In this document: one piece after another, positions 1 through 6,152 of the stretch
How the letters are laid out: each line of letters opens with the position of its first letter
How positions within the stretch are numbered: the first letter of the stretch is position 1
Assembly: GCA_964630925.1 (NCBI GenBank)
Contig: CAZVZK010000220.1
Coordinates: 1-12,947 of the forward strand
Direction of reading: 5' to 3'
DNA length: 12,947 bases
DNA from: RGDT01 sp964630925
GTDB lineage: Bacteria; Planctomycetota; Planctomycetia; Gemmatales; Gemmataceae
Position numbers and translations under genes: made by a program
The notes under the pieces: model-generated
Seen by the model: the letters and a program-made list of their open reading frames with translations, nothing else
Databases searched by the model: none
What the model was told of the DNA's origin: nothing

Positions 1-24
1 CGCAAGCTCAAGGACGGCAGCTAA
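1..24 (+). CDS. C-terminal end of an upstream gene (partial)
   Basis: Reading from base 1 gives RKLKDGS and then a TAA stop at 22-24. The codons are GC-rich and C-ended like the genes here, so this is plausibly the tail of a gene that begins left of the window. Only seven residues are visible, so no family can be assigned and the reading could be chance. Confidence 0.35.
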   Translation, partial: RKLKDGS

Positions 25-354
25 CGGTGGTAAGTCACCTTGGAAGGGCTGGGCCGACGGGCCAGATGAGGTCGTCACCTCGGACATCACAACCAGCAAC
101 GTGGTTTTCCATCCGGACAGATTGCGGACGTGGCCGTGTCCGCTCTTCAGAACGTCTCCGCTCGCACACGAAATGAACATCATGTCTTCATTCGATCTAC
201 GCAGCCCGAAGACCCGGGGAGCAAGAATGTGAACCGGGTGCCCGCCACATGGGCACTCATCCGCGCCTTCATCCAGACTTCTCGGGATCGACATCACCAC
301 CGCCACGAGCGGCGAATAGGCTGGCTCCGTCATCACCACGGAGAGCGAACGTTG
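25..354. other. Intergenic region upstream of the first TPR gene
   Basis: About 330 bp without a supported gene. An open frame in phase with the TPR gene runs back to a GTG at 130, but its codons (CAT, AAA, AAT, TCT, a run of His and Arg) differ from the C/G-ended codons after 355, and it lacks a family-like sequence, so I treat it as non-coding. Two small features are visible: a 5-bp inverted repeat (GAGGT 68-72 / ACCTC 77-81) and a near-perfect 10-base direct repeat GTCACCTTGG / GTCACCTCGG at 34-43 and 74-83, exactly 40 bp apart. I see no convincing -35/-10 pair. The promoter of the TPR gene is presumably here. Confidence 0.5.
340..345 (+). promoter_or_regulatory. Ribosome binding site fixing the start of TPR-OB protein 1
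   Basis: GGAGAG lies 9 nt before the ATG at 355. It matches a Shine-Dalgarno sequence, while no comparable site precedes the GTG at 130. This supports the shorter protein. Confidence 0.6.
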
Positions 355-2910
355 ATGTCCAACACGGAGGCCGGACCGAATGGGCTCGTCCCACGCCAGG
401 AAGGCGGAGCGGCACGGCTGCGTGCCGCGGAGCAGGCGCTCCGTGTCGGCGAGTACTCGCGTGCCATCAACGAGGCCTCCAGGGCGCTCCGCGAAGGCGC
501 CGTCGCCGCGGCGACGCTCGCGCTGCGGGGCGAGGCGTATCAGCGTTCCGGCCAGCTCGCCCCGGCCCTCGCCGACCTGAACGAGGCCCACCGCCTCTCG
601 CCCGAGGACGGGCGGGCGCTGTTCACCCGCGGGCTGGTCCACGAGGCGATGGGGGCGCTGGGCGAGGCCCTGGCCGACTTCGGCGCCTGCATCGACCGCG
701 ACCCCTGTAACCCGAGGCTGTACACGCACCGCGCCAAGGCCCTCGCCGCCGCCGGCGATCACGAGGCCGCACTGGCCGACCTCACGGTGTCCCTCCAGCT
801 CGACCCCCTCCAGCAGCCGGCCCGCCTCGCCCGCGCCACCCTCCTCCTCTCGCTGAACCGGCGCGGCCCCGCCATCGAGGACCTCGACCACCTCCTCCGA
901 CGCAACCCGTACCACGTCGCGGCACTGCTGAAGCGGGCCGAGGCGCACGAGGCCAGGGGCGAGCTGGAGAAGGCCGGCGCGGACTACACGCGTGTCCTCA
1001 AGCTCGACCCAAACAAGTGCTCGGCGCTCGCCAAACGCGCCACCATCCACCGCCGCCTCGGACGCCACGCCGACGCCCTGCGTGACCTGTCGGCGGCCAT
1101 CGGCCTCGACGCCAACAGCGGCGAGTACCACCTCGAGCAGGCGCTCACCCTGGCCGCGGCCGGCGAGACGGGGAAGGCGCTGGCCGGCCTGGAGAAGGCC
1201 GCCGCCCTGCTGCCCGACCACCCGGAGGTGTTTTTCCACCGCGCCGAGGCACGCCGCCGCGCCGGCGACGCAGCCGGCGCCCTGGCGGACTACGGCGAGG
1301 CGCTGCGGTGCAGCCCCGGCTATATCCGGGCCTACCTCGCCCGCGGCGAGCTGCGGATCGAGCAGGGCCAGGTGGGCGAGGGGATCGCCGACCTCTCCGT
1401 CGCCCTGCACCACGACCCGCGCCAGCCCGACGCCTACCTGTGCCGCGCCAGCGCCTGGCGGAAAATGGGCCAGTATGGCCGCGTGACCGAGGACTGCGCC
1501 AGGGCCCTCAAGCTCGACCCACGCAGGCACGACGCCTACCTCCTGAGCGGCAACGCCCGCCTCGAAGAGGGCCACCTCGCCGAGGCCGCCGCCGATTTCA
1601 ATAAGGCCCTGCGTCTGGCGCCGTCGTGCGCGGCGGCCTTCGCCGGACGCGGGGCGTGCGCGTTGAAGCGAGGCGCGTTCGCCGAGGCGATGAACGACCT
1701 GACCGAGGCCATCCGCCTCGACCCCGCGAAGGCCGAGTTCTACTACCTGCGTGGCACGGCCCGCCGCCGCCTCGACCAGCAGGACGGCGCCCTCGCCGAC
1801 TTCAGCCAGGCGGTCCAGCTCGACCCCGAGTACACCGTGGTCTATTGCCTTCAGCGCGCCCGCCTGCTGGCGTCCCGTGGCGAGCCGTCATTGGCGCTGG
1901 TGGAGTACGCGGCGGTCCTGCGTCTCGACCCCACGAACCTGGAGGCGATGCAGGGGCAGGAGGAGGCGGCGAGGCTGGCCCGCGACAACCCGGGGCAGGC
2001 CCCGAGGCGTCTGAGCGCGCTCGGGATGCCGGGCGCACACGCCCCGGTCGAGGGGCCGAGCGGCGGGAGCCTGGTGCGTGCGGCGCTGCCGCGCGGCGCC
2101 GCTCCAGCGACCCGCACTCACGCCGCCGCGGCGCCGACATCGACACAGCCCGTGGTGGAGGCGCCGGCGGCGGAGGCGTCTTCGGAGGACACATTCGAGT
2201 CAGAGAATTTCGAGCTGGATCTTGAGCCGCCGCCGGCGCCACCCAAACGCGAAACCTACGCCCCCGCCGAAGACGAGGAAGAAGATTCGGAAGACGAGGA
2301 GGATGATTCGGACGACGATATTGATGACGAGGAGGCGGAAGCAGCTGCGCGCGTGAAAAAGGCCGAGGAGGACCGCCGGGCCAAATTGCGTGCGGAGCTG
2401 GAGAAGAAGATGGCGGAGGCGGAGGCCGCCAAGAAGAAGAAGGCCCCGGCGGCGGGGCCGACGATGACGCCGGAGGAGGCGGAGGCGTACTGGAAACTCC
2501 GCCGGCAGGTGGCGGTGCTGGGGGTGTGCGTGCTGTTGCTCACGTGGCTGAGCTGGGGATTCGTCCAGCCGATGATCGCCCGCATGATGTTCCGCCCTCC
2601 CCCCCTGTTGGACCTTTCTGTCGAGGATCTCATGGCCGAATTCTCGGAGGGTCCAGAAGCCGCGGAAGCAAAATACGGCCGCGGCGTCCTGGTCTCGGGC
2701 CGCGTCGTCATCGAACCGAAGACGGGGGGCCTCCTGCCTGCAGTGTATCTCGAACCTCATCAAGGCGGCGGCCAGGGCAGAATCCCCTGCGAGGGCATGG
2801 AAGCCGACGACCTTGAGGGCCTTGAGACCGGCCAGATTAGGAATGTCCTGGGTATCCCGGCTCGATTGAATCCCAAAGGCGTGAAGATGAAGAACGCCAG
2901 GGTCAGATAA
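355..2910 (+). CDS. TPR-OB protein 1: 15-repeat TPR protein with one membrane span and a C-terminal OB-fold-like domain
   Basis: The protein is 851 aa. About 15 consecutive 34-residue TPR units fill residues ~19-530, most ending in LDP or a variant with the usual A/G/Y/A spacing. A Pro/Ala linker, an almost uninterrupted Asp/Glu/Ser block (~637-661) and a charged, probably coiled-coil helix (~660-697) follow. A single hydrophobic span (~719-741) begins VAVLGVCVLLLTW and is preceded by KLRRQ, which suggests the TPR part is cytoplasmic and the C-terminus outside. Residues ~750-851 carry KYGRGVLVSGRV and end with a VKMKNARVR strand, resembling the OB-fold tRNA_anti-like family. TPR arrays bind proteins; the partner is unknown. 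The ATG at 355 is preferred to the GTG at 130 because of its binding site and codon use. The protein is a paralogue of the product of 6153-9011. It appears monocistronic, with a hairpin after the stop. Confidence 0.9.
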   Translation: MSNTEAGPNGLVPRQEGGAARLRAAEQALRVGEYSRAINEASRALREGAVAAATLALRGEAYQRSGQLAPALADLNEAHRLSPEDGRALFTRGLVHEAMGALGEALADFGACIDRDPCNPRLYTHRAKALAAAGDHEAALADLTVSLQLDPLQQPARLARATLLLSLNRRGPAIEDLDHLLRRNPYHVAALLKRAEAHEARGELEKAGADYTRVLKLDPNKCSALAKRATIHRRLGRHADALRDLSAAIGLDANSGEYHLEQALTLAAAGETGKALAGLEKAAALLPDHPEVFFHRAEARRRAGDAAGALADYGEALRCSPGYIRAYLARGELRIEQGQVGEGIADLSVALHHDPRQPDAYLCRASAWRKMGQYGRVTEDCARALKLDPRRHDAYLLSGNARLEEGHLAEAAADFNKALRLAPSCAAAFAGRGACALKRGAFAEAMNDLTEAIRLDPAKAEFYYLRGTARRRLDQQDGALADFSQAVQLDPEYTVVYCLQRARLLASRGEPSLALVEYAAVLRLDPTNLEAMQGQEEAARLARDNPGQAPRRLSALGMPGAHAPVEGPSGGSLVRAALPRGAAPATRTHAAAAPTSTQPVVEAPAAEASSEDTFESENFELDLEPPPAPPKRETYAPAEDEEEDSEDEEDDSDDDIDDEEAEAAARVKKAEEDRRAKLRAELEKKMAEAEAAKKKKAPAAGPTMTPEEAEAYWKLRRQVAVLGVCVLLLTWLSWGFVQPMIARMMFRPPPLLDLSVEDLMAEFSEGPEAAEAKYGRGVLVSGRVVIEPKTGGLLPAVYLEPHQGGGQGRIPCEGMEADDLEGLETGQIRNVLGIPARLNPKGVKMKNARVR

Positions 2911-2924
2911 TCCGTAGCGCCGCG

Positions 2925-2966
2925 CATGGCGTCAGCGAAATGAAGACGCTGCGCCCCATGTTCCTT
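2925..2966 (+). terminator. Probable intrinsic terminator after TPR-OB protein 1
   Basis: Starting 15 nt after the stop, CATGG (2925-2929) pairs with CCATG (2956-2960), CG (2930-2931) with CG (2952-2953), and CAGCG (2933-2937) with CGCTG (2947-2951). The loop is AAATGAAGA. That gives 12 base pairs interrupted by a bulged T (2932) and a bulged CC (2954-2955). TTCCTT (2961-2966) follows directly. The T tract is imperfect and the stem bulged, so the call is moderate. Confidence 0.45.
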
Positions 2967-3091
2967 CGGATGTTTACGGCCCGCTCATCCAAACCACACG
3001 CTCGCCGGTTAACATGCCTGAGCATCCACTGCCCAACGTCGTCATCGCTCGGAATCGTGTTCGCATCCCCCACGAAAGGAATGTCTGCACT

Positions 3092-4399
3092 ATGAGTAAC
3101 CGCTTCGACAACCGCAGATCCGGCTTCACGCTGGTCGAGCTGCTGGTGGTGATCGCCATCATCGCCGTTCTCGTCGGCATCCTGCTGCCTGCTGTGCAGA
3201 AGGTCCGCGAGGCCGCCGCACGCAACACCTGCCAGAATCAACTCCGTCAGATCGGCCTCGCCTTCATGAATTTCGAGATCGCCAACAAGGGCTTCCCCCG
3301 CGCCGGCGAGCACATCGTGAAGGATCTGACCTTCACGAGCGGCGTGCTCGACGGGACCAACGACGGCACCTACGCCGGCCCGACCGCTGCCCCGGGCACC
3401 TCGGCCTTCCGGGCGCAGGACCTCCAGAGCCCGCTGGTACTCATTCTGCCCTTCATCGAGAAGGAGGATACCGCCGCCCGGTACGACCCTCGCTTCACCT
3501 ACCACGCCGCGGACTACGGTGCCGGCGCCGCGCAGAACAAGGTGACCGCCTCGACCAAGGTCCCCCTGTATCTCTGCCCCACCAACCCGTTGTCCAACCT
3601 GCGGACTGACGGCAAGGACAGCAGTGGCTACGCCTGCACCGACTATACGACGGTCCCCTACGTCGATGGCGCCCCGGGCGGCGTCGCCTACACCGAGACG
3701 GCCCTCTCCGGCCAGCAGTACCCGCCAACGTATTACAAGAAGTTCTACGCCAGCAACCCCGGTGGCGCTGGCCCCTCGTACACGGATTCCGTCGCGGCCT
3801 CGAAGTCGGTCCAGCTTGACACGCGAATCCCCGCCGCCCTCCCCAGCACCGTCGGCCGCACCGCCGGCCTCGGTGTCCTCCCCGCCAACGGCGAGCCGCT
3901 GACCGGCGGGTCTGGCATCATCGACGCCAACTACGGCCTGCCCAAGGTCGCCGACATCCGTGACGGCACCTCGACCTCGATCATGCTGTACGAGGACGTC
4001 GGCCGTAACGAGCAGATGCGCGTCCCGTCGGGTTCGACGATTGCCCCGAACGACTACTATGACCCGCTCGCCGCTGGCCGGCGGTTCCACTGGCGCTTCG
4101 CCGACCCCGACACCACCTCGGGCATCTCGCAGCGCGTCAACAACAACGCGGGCGGCTCCATGACCGCAGCCGACCCCAACACGCCCGCCACTGACACCAA
4201 GTGCTTCGGCAATAGCTGGATCGGACACGACTGCGGCCCGAACAACGAGCCGTTCAGCTTCCACGGCGGCGGCGCCCATTTCGTCTTCGCTGACGGCCAC
4301 GTGTCGTACATCCGCGACTCCGTGCCGGTCAACGTGTTGAAGGCCCTCGCCACCCGCAACAATGGCCGCAACGAGATCGGCCTCGAGTACAGCGAGTGA
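3092..4399 (+). CDS. DUF1559 family prepilin-like protein A
   Basis: The protein is 435 aa. Its N-terminus is a type IV pilin/pseudopilin leader: basic residues (RR at 8-9), G11 before the predicted cut, then F12-TLVEL with Glu16 at mature position +5, and a hydrophobic helix running to ~34 that ends in LLPAVQKVREAAARNTC. Near the C-terminus, His391 is followed by nine residues and Asp401-Gly402, the H-X9-DG motif of planctomycete DUF1559 proteins. In this family a prepilin peptidase should remove residues 1-11 and leave the protein membrane-held and extracytoplasmic. The exact role of these proteins, which are highly multiplied in planctomycetes, is unknown. Five cysteines lie outside the leader. 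The ATG at 3092 is chosen because AAAGGA (3075-3080) precedes it and it gives a short leader; an in-frame upstream ATG at 3014 would put 37 residues before the cut. Terminator-like hairpins flank the gene, so it is probably transcribed alone. Confidence 0.93.
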   Translation: MSNRFDNRRSGFTLVELLVVIAIIAVLVGILLPAVQKVREAAARNTCQNQLRQIGLAFMNFEIANKGFPRAGEHIVKDLTFTSGVLDGTNDGTYAGPTAAPGTSAFRAQDLQSPLVLILPFIEKEDTAARYDPRFTYHAADYGAGAAQNKVTASTKVPLYLCPTNPLSNLRTDGKDSSGYACTDYTTVPYVDGAPGGVAYTETALSGQQYPPTYYKKFYASNPGGAGPSYTDSVAASKSVQLDTRIPAALPSTVGRTAGLGVLPANGEPLTGGSGIIDANYGLPKVADIRDGTSTSIMLYEDVGRNEQMRVPSGSTIAPNDYYDPLAAGRRFHWRFADPDTTSGISQRVNNNAGGSMTAADPNTPATDTKCFGNSWIGHDCGPNNEPFSFHGGGAHFVFADGHVSYIRDSVPVNVLKALATRNNGRNEIGLEYSE

Positions 4400-4431
4400 T
4401 CGTGGATTGAGCCCTCCGAGGGCAGTGGATC

Positions 4432-4476
4432 GCGCCCTGGGCTCGAGTGTGGACCACTCGAGTCCGGGGTGTTTCT
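4432..4476 (+). terminator. Strong intrinsic terminator after DUF1559 protein A
   Basis: Bases 4432-4449 pair with 4455-4472 without a bulge across 18 positions (four are G-U), around the loop TGGAC (4450-4454). The inner eight pairs, CTCGAGTG/CACTCGAG, are perfect. A short pyrimidine tail (TTCT, 4473-4476) follows. A smaller hairpin, GCCCT (4411-4415) / AGGGC (4419-4423), lies just upstream. The stem is the strongest I see in the window; the T tract is weak, so it may also act as a 3'-end stabiliser. Confidence 0.65.
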
Positions 4477-4499
4477 AGAGAGATGGAAGGCGGGCCGCC

Positions 4500-4548
4500 C
4501 AGGGGCCTCCGCCCGGCCCCTGACACCGGCCAGATCGGCCGACGGGAG
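4500..4548 (+). promoter_or_regulatory. Structured leader and ribosome binding site of the five-gene operon
   Basis: Two hairpins stand in series before the first operon gene. CAGGGGCC (4500-4507) pairs perfectly with GGCCCCTG (4515-4522) around TCCGCCC, and CGGCC (4527-4531) pairs with GGCCG (4537-4541) around AGATC. GGGAG at 4544-4548 follows three bases later and lies 7 nt before the ATG at 4556, which decides that start. The second hairpin is close enough to the ribosome site to affect initiation. I do not recognise a known riboswitch. Confidence 0.45.
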
Positions 4549-4555
4549 CCGCGTC

Positions 4556-5125
4556 ATGGACCGAACGTTAATCGCGATTCTGGGGGCCGGCGTCGTCGTC
4601 GTCGCCCTGACCCCCTGGCTCGCCTGGCCGGCGCCGCCGAAGTCCGTCCCGCCGGAGGACCGCCGCTTCCTCCATTGCCCCAACTGTCTCAAGGAGTCCA
4701 TCTACAGCCCCAAGGCGGAGGAGGATGGGTGCAAGCGCTGCGGGCCGGAATTCTCCCTGGTCGCCACCAAACTCTCCCTCAAGGAGACGGGGCCGGCCGC
4801 CGACGCCTGGGCCACCCTCGTGCCGGTGTTGCTCGTGGAATTCACCCTCCTGCTCGGCGCCGTCCTCGGCTACGTCTACTTCGCCAGGCAGGCGAAGAAA
4901 GAACAGGACGAGAATTATCTCTATACCGATTGCAGGAAGTGTCATCAAAGACTACGCTACTCGCCCGAGAAGATCGGCAAGGCCGGCCTGTGCCCCAGAT
5001 GCCGCTACGGCTTCGTCTTCCCGCAGCCCACGCCCGACGAGCTGCTCCCCGCCCCCTGGTGGAAGGACTGGAAGTGGTTGAAGGACTGGTCGTGGATCAA
5101 ACGGCTCTGGCGCAAGAGCGCCTGA
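4556..5125 (+). CDS. Two-span membrane protein with duplicated zinc-ribbon motifs and a Trp-rich tail
   Basis: The protein is 189 aa and I do not recognise a named family. Residues ~4-24 form one hydrophobic span and ~85-110 a second. Between them is a four-cysteine motif (C41, C44, C59, C62); after the second span is another (C126, C129, C146, C149). Both contain Tyr-Ser-Pro six residues after the second cysteine, so they look like duplicates of one ribbon. If both spans cross the membrane, the positively charged RQAKK after span 2 places the second ribbon in the cytoplasm and the first outside. The tail, from 168 to 185, holds seven tryptophans with Lys/Asp/Arg between them, likely lying at the membrane surface. 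The start at ATG 4556 is supported by GGGAG; the frame remains open to a GTG at 4469, but that would translate the hairpin leader. It is the first gene of the operon, 32 nt before the next. Confidence 0.82.
   Translation: MDRTLIAILGAGVVVVALTPWLAWPAPPKSVPPEDRRFLHCPNCLKESIYSPKAEEDGCKRCGPEFSLVATKLSLKETGPAADAWATLVPVLLVEFTLLLGAVLGYVYFARQAKKEQDENYLYTDCRKCHQRLRYSPEKIGKAGLCPRCRYGFVFPQPTPDELLPAPWWKDWKWLKDWSWIKRLWRKSA
5057..5095 (+). repeat. Imperfect 18-bp tandem repeat encoding the Trp-rich tail
   Basis: Within the zinc-ribbon gene, TGGAAGGACTGGAAGTGG (5060-5077) is followed directly by TTGAAGGACTGGTCGTGG (5078-5095), identical in 14 of 18 bases. It encodes WKDWKW and LKDWSW. This suggests the tail grew by a short duplication. 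Confidence 0.6.
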
Positions 5126-5157
5126 CCCCAATCGACACCCCGGACCGGAGGACACCG

Positions 5158-6123
5158 ATGCGCCAACCCCGCACCGCCCGCCGCCAGGCCTTCACCCTGG
5201 TCGAGCTGCTCGTCGTCATCGCCATCATCGCCACCCTCATCGGCCTCTTGCTCCCCGCCGTCCAGAAGGCGCGCGAGGCCGCCTCACGCATGCAGTGCGC
5301 CAACAACCTCCGCCAGTTCGGCCTCGCCTTCCACGCCTACCACCTCCAGCTCACCTACCTCCCCACCGCCGGCAGCGCCGACAGGGCCGGCCCCGACTAC
5401 TCCGCGGCCGCCGGCAGCGGCCCCGTCATGGGCTGGCAGCAGTCCGCCGGCTGGGGCTTCCAGATCCTCCCCTTCATGGACGCCGAGGCCGTCTGGGCCG
5501 GCGACCCCGCCGGCACCGCCTCCGCCAACCTCACCAAGGTCATCGGCACCCCGCACAAGTTCTTCAACTGCCCCACGCGGCGCAGCCTCGTGACCGCCTC
5601 CTACCTGAATGCCGCCTACCCCAGCCAGACGCCGACCTACGACGCCATCCGCAACACCACCTTCAAGACCGCCCTCAGCGACTACGCCGCCTGCAACGGC
5701 AGCGTCAAGCCCCCCGCCGTCCAGAACGGCGCCGTCCGCACCCAGGCAGGCGGCCGCGACACCCTGAGCCTCTCTCAGATCATCGACGGGACCTCGCACA
5801 CCCTCCTCCTCGGGGAGAAGGCCGTCAGCACCGCCGCCGGCGCCTCCGCCGACGAGGACGACATGGGCTACACCGCCGGCTACGCCGCCACCAACTTCAA
5901 CACCATCCGCTTCACCGCCACGGCCGTCCTGCCGGTCTGGGACCGCCAGCTCACCGCCGCCACCAACGGCGCCTTCGGCTCCTCCCACCCGGGCACCTGG
6001 AACGCGCTGTTCGCCGACGGCTCCGTCCAGCAGCTCTCCTACACCATCAACTCGACGGTCTACGCCGCGCTCGGCACCATCGCCGGCCGCGAGACCGTCA
6101 GCGACGCGGACATCCTGCCTTGA
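5158..6123 (+). CDS. DUF1559 family prepilin-like protein B
   Basis: The protein is 321 aa. The leader is MRQPRTARRQA followed by F12-TLVEL with Glu16 at mature +5; the residue before the cut is Ala11 rather than the Gly of protein A. The hydrophobic helix ends in LLPAVQKAREAASRMQCANNLRQFG, the family's standard sequence. His277, nine residues, then Asp287-Gly288 form the H-X9-DG motif. Three cysteines lie in the mature part (MQC, FNCP, AAC), possible disulfide partners. The start is fixed by GGAGG at 5147-5151, 6 nt upstream; the frame is open further upstream only because it overlaps the zinc-ribbon gene. It is the second operon gene, followed after 29 nt by TPR-OB protein 2. It should be cut by prepilin peptidase and exposed outside the inner membrane; its assembly into a fibre is not known. 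Confidence 0.93.
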   Translation: MRQPRTARRQAFTLVELLVVIAIIATLIGLLLPAVQKAREAASRMQCANNLRQFGLAFHAYHLQLTYLPTAGSADRAGPDYSAAAGSGPVMGWQQSAGWGFQILPFMDAEAVWAGDPAGTASANLTKVIGTPHKFFNCPTRRSLVTASYLNAAYPSQTPTYDAIRNTTFKTALSDYAACNGSVKPPAVQNGAVRTQAGGRDTLSLSQIIDGTSHTLLLGEKAVSTAAGASADEDDMGYTAGYAATNFNTIRFTATAVLPVWDRQLTAATNGAFGSSHPGTWNALFADGSVQQLSYTINSTVYAALGTIAGRETVSDADILP

Positions 6124-6152
6124 CTACGCACGGGAGGGACCGGGGGCCACGC

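Noticed and set aside
68..81. GAGGT/ACCTC inverted repeat as a terminator for the upstream gene
   Set aside because: The stem is only 5 bp with no T-rich tail.
66..176. Small open frame of about 36 codons in the left intergenic region
   Set aside because: No ribosome site, no hydrophobic or conserved-looking segment, and Arg/Ser-rich composition as expected by chance.
130..354. N-terminal extension of TPR-OB protein 1 from a GTG at 130
   Set aside because: Codon use is unlike the gene body, it has no ribosome site, and GGAGAG stands 9 nt before the ATG at 355.
412..1940. Regular ~102-bp periodicity that could suggest a DNA repeat array or CRISPR
   Set aside because: The period equals 34 codons and the units diverge at DNA level; it is the TPR array of the protein. 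No short identical repeats with spacers exist.
2903..4300. 465-codon open frame on the minus strand opposite DUF1559 protein A
   Set aside because: It lies antisense to a clear family member, has a low-complexity Gly/Val/Arg composition and no recognisable motif; long antisense frames are expected in GC-rich DNA.
4447..5157. Extension of DUF1559 protein B upstream through the zinc-ribbon gene
   Set aside because: The pilin leader must be near the N-terminus for prepilin peptidase, and GGAGG precedes the ATG at 5158.
5295..6152. Upstream extension of TPR-OB protein 2 through DUF1559 protein B
   Set aside because: It reads DUF1559 B out of frame as Arg/His/Pro-rich sequence; the ATG at 6153 after the preceding stop is natural.
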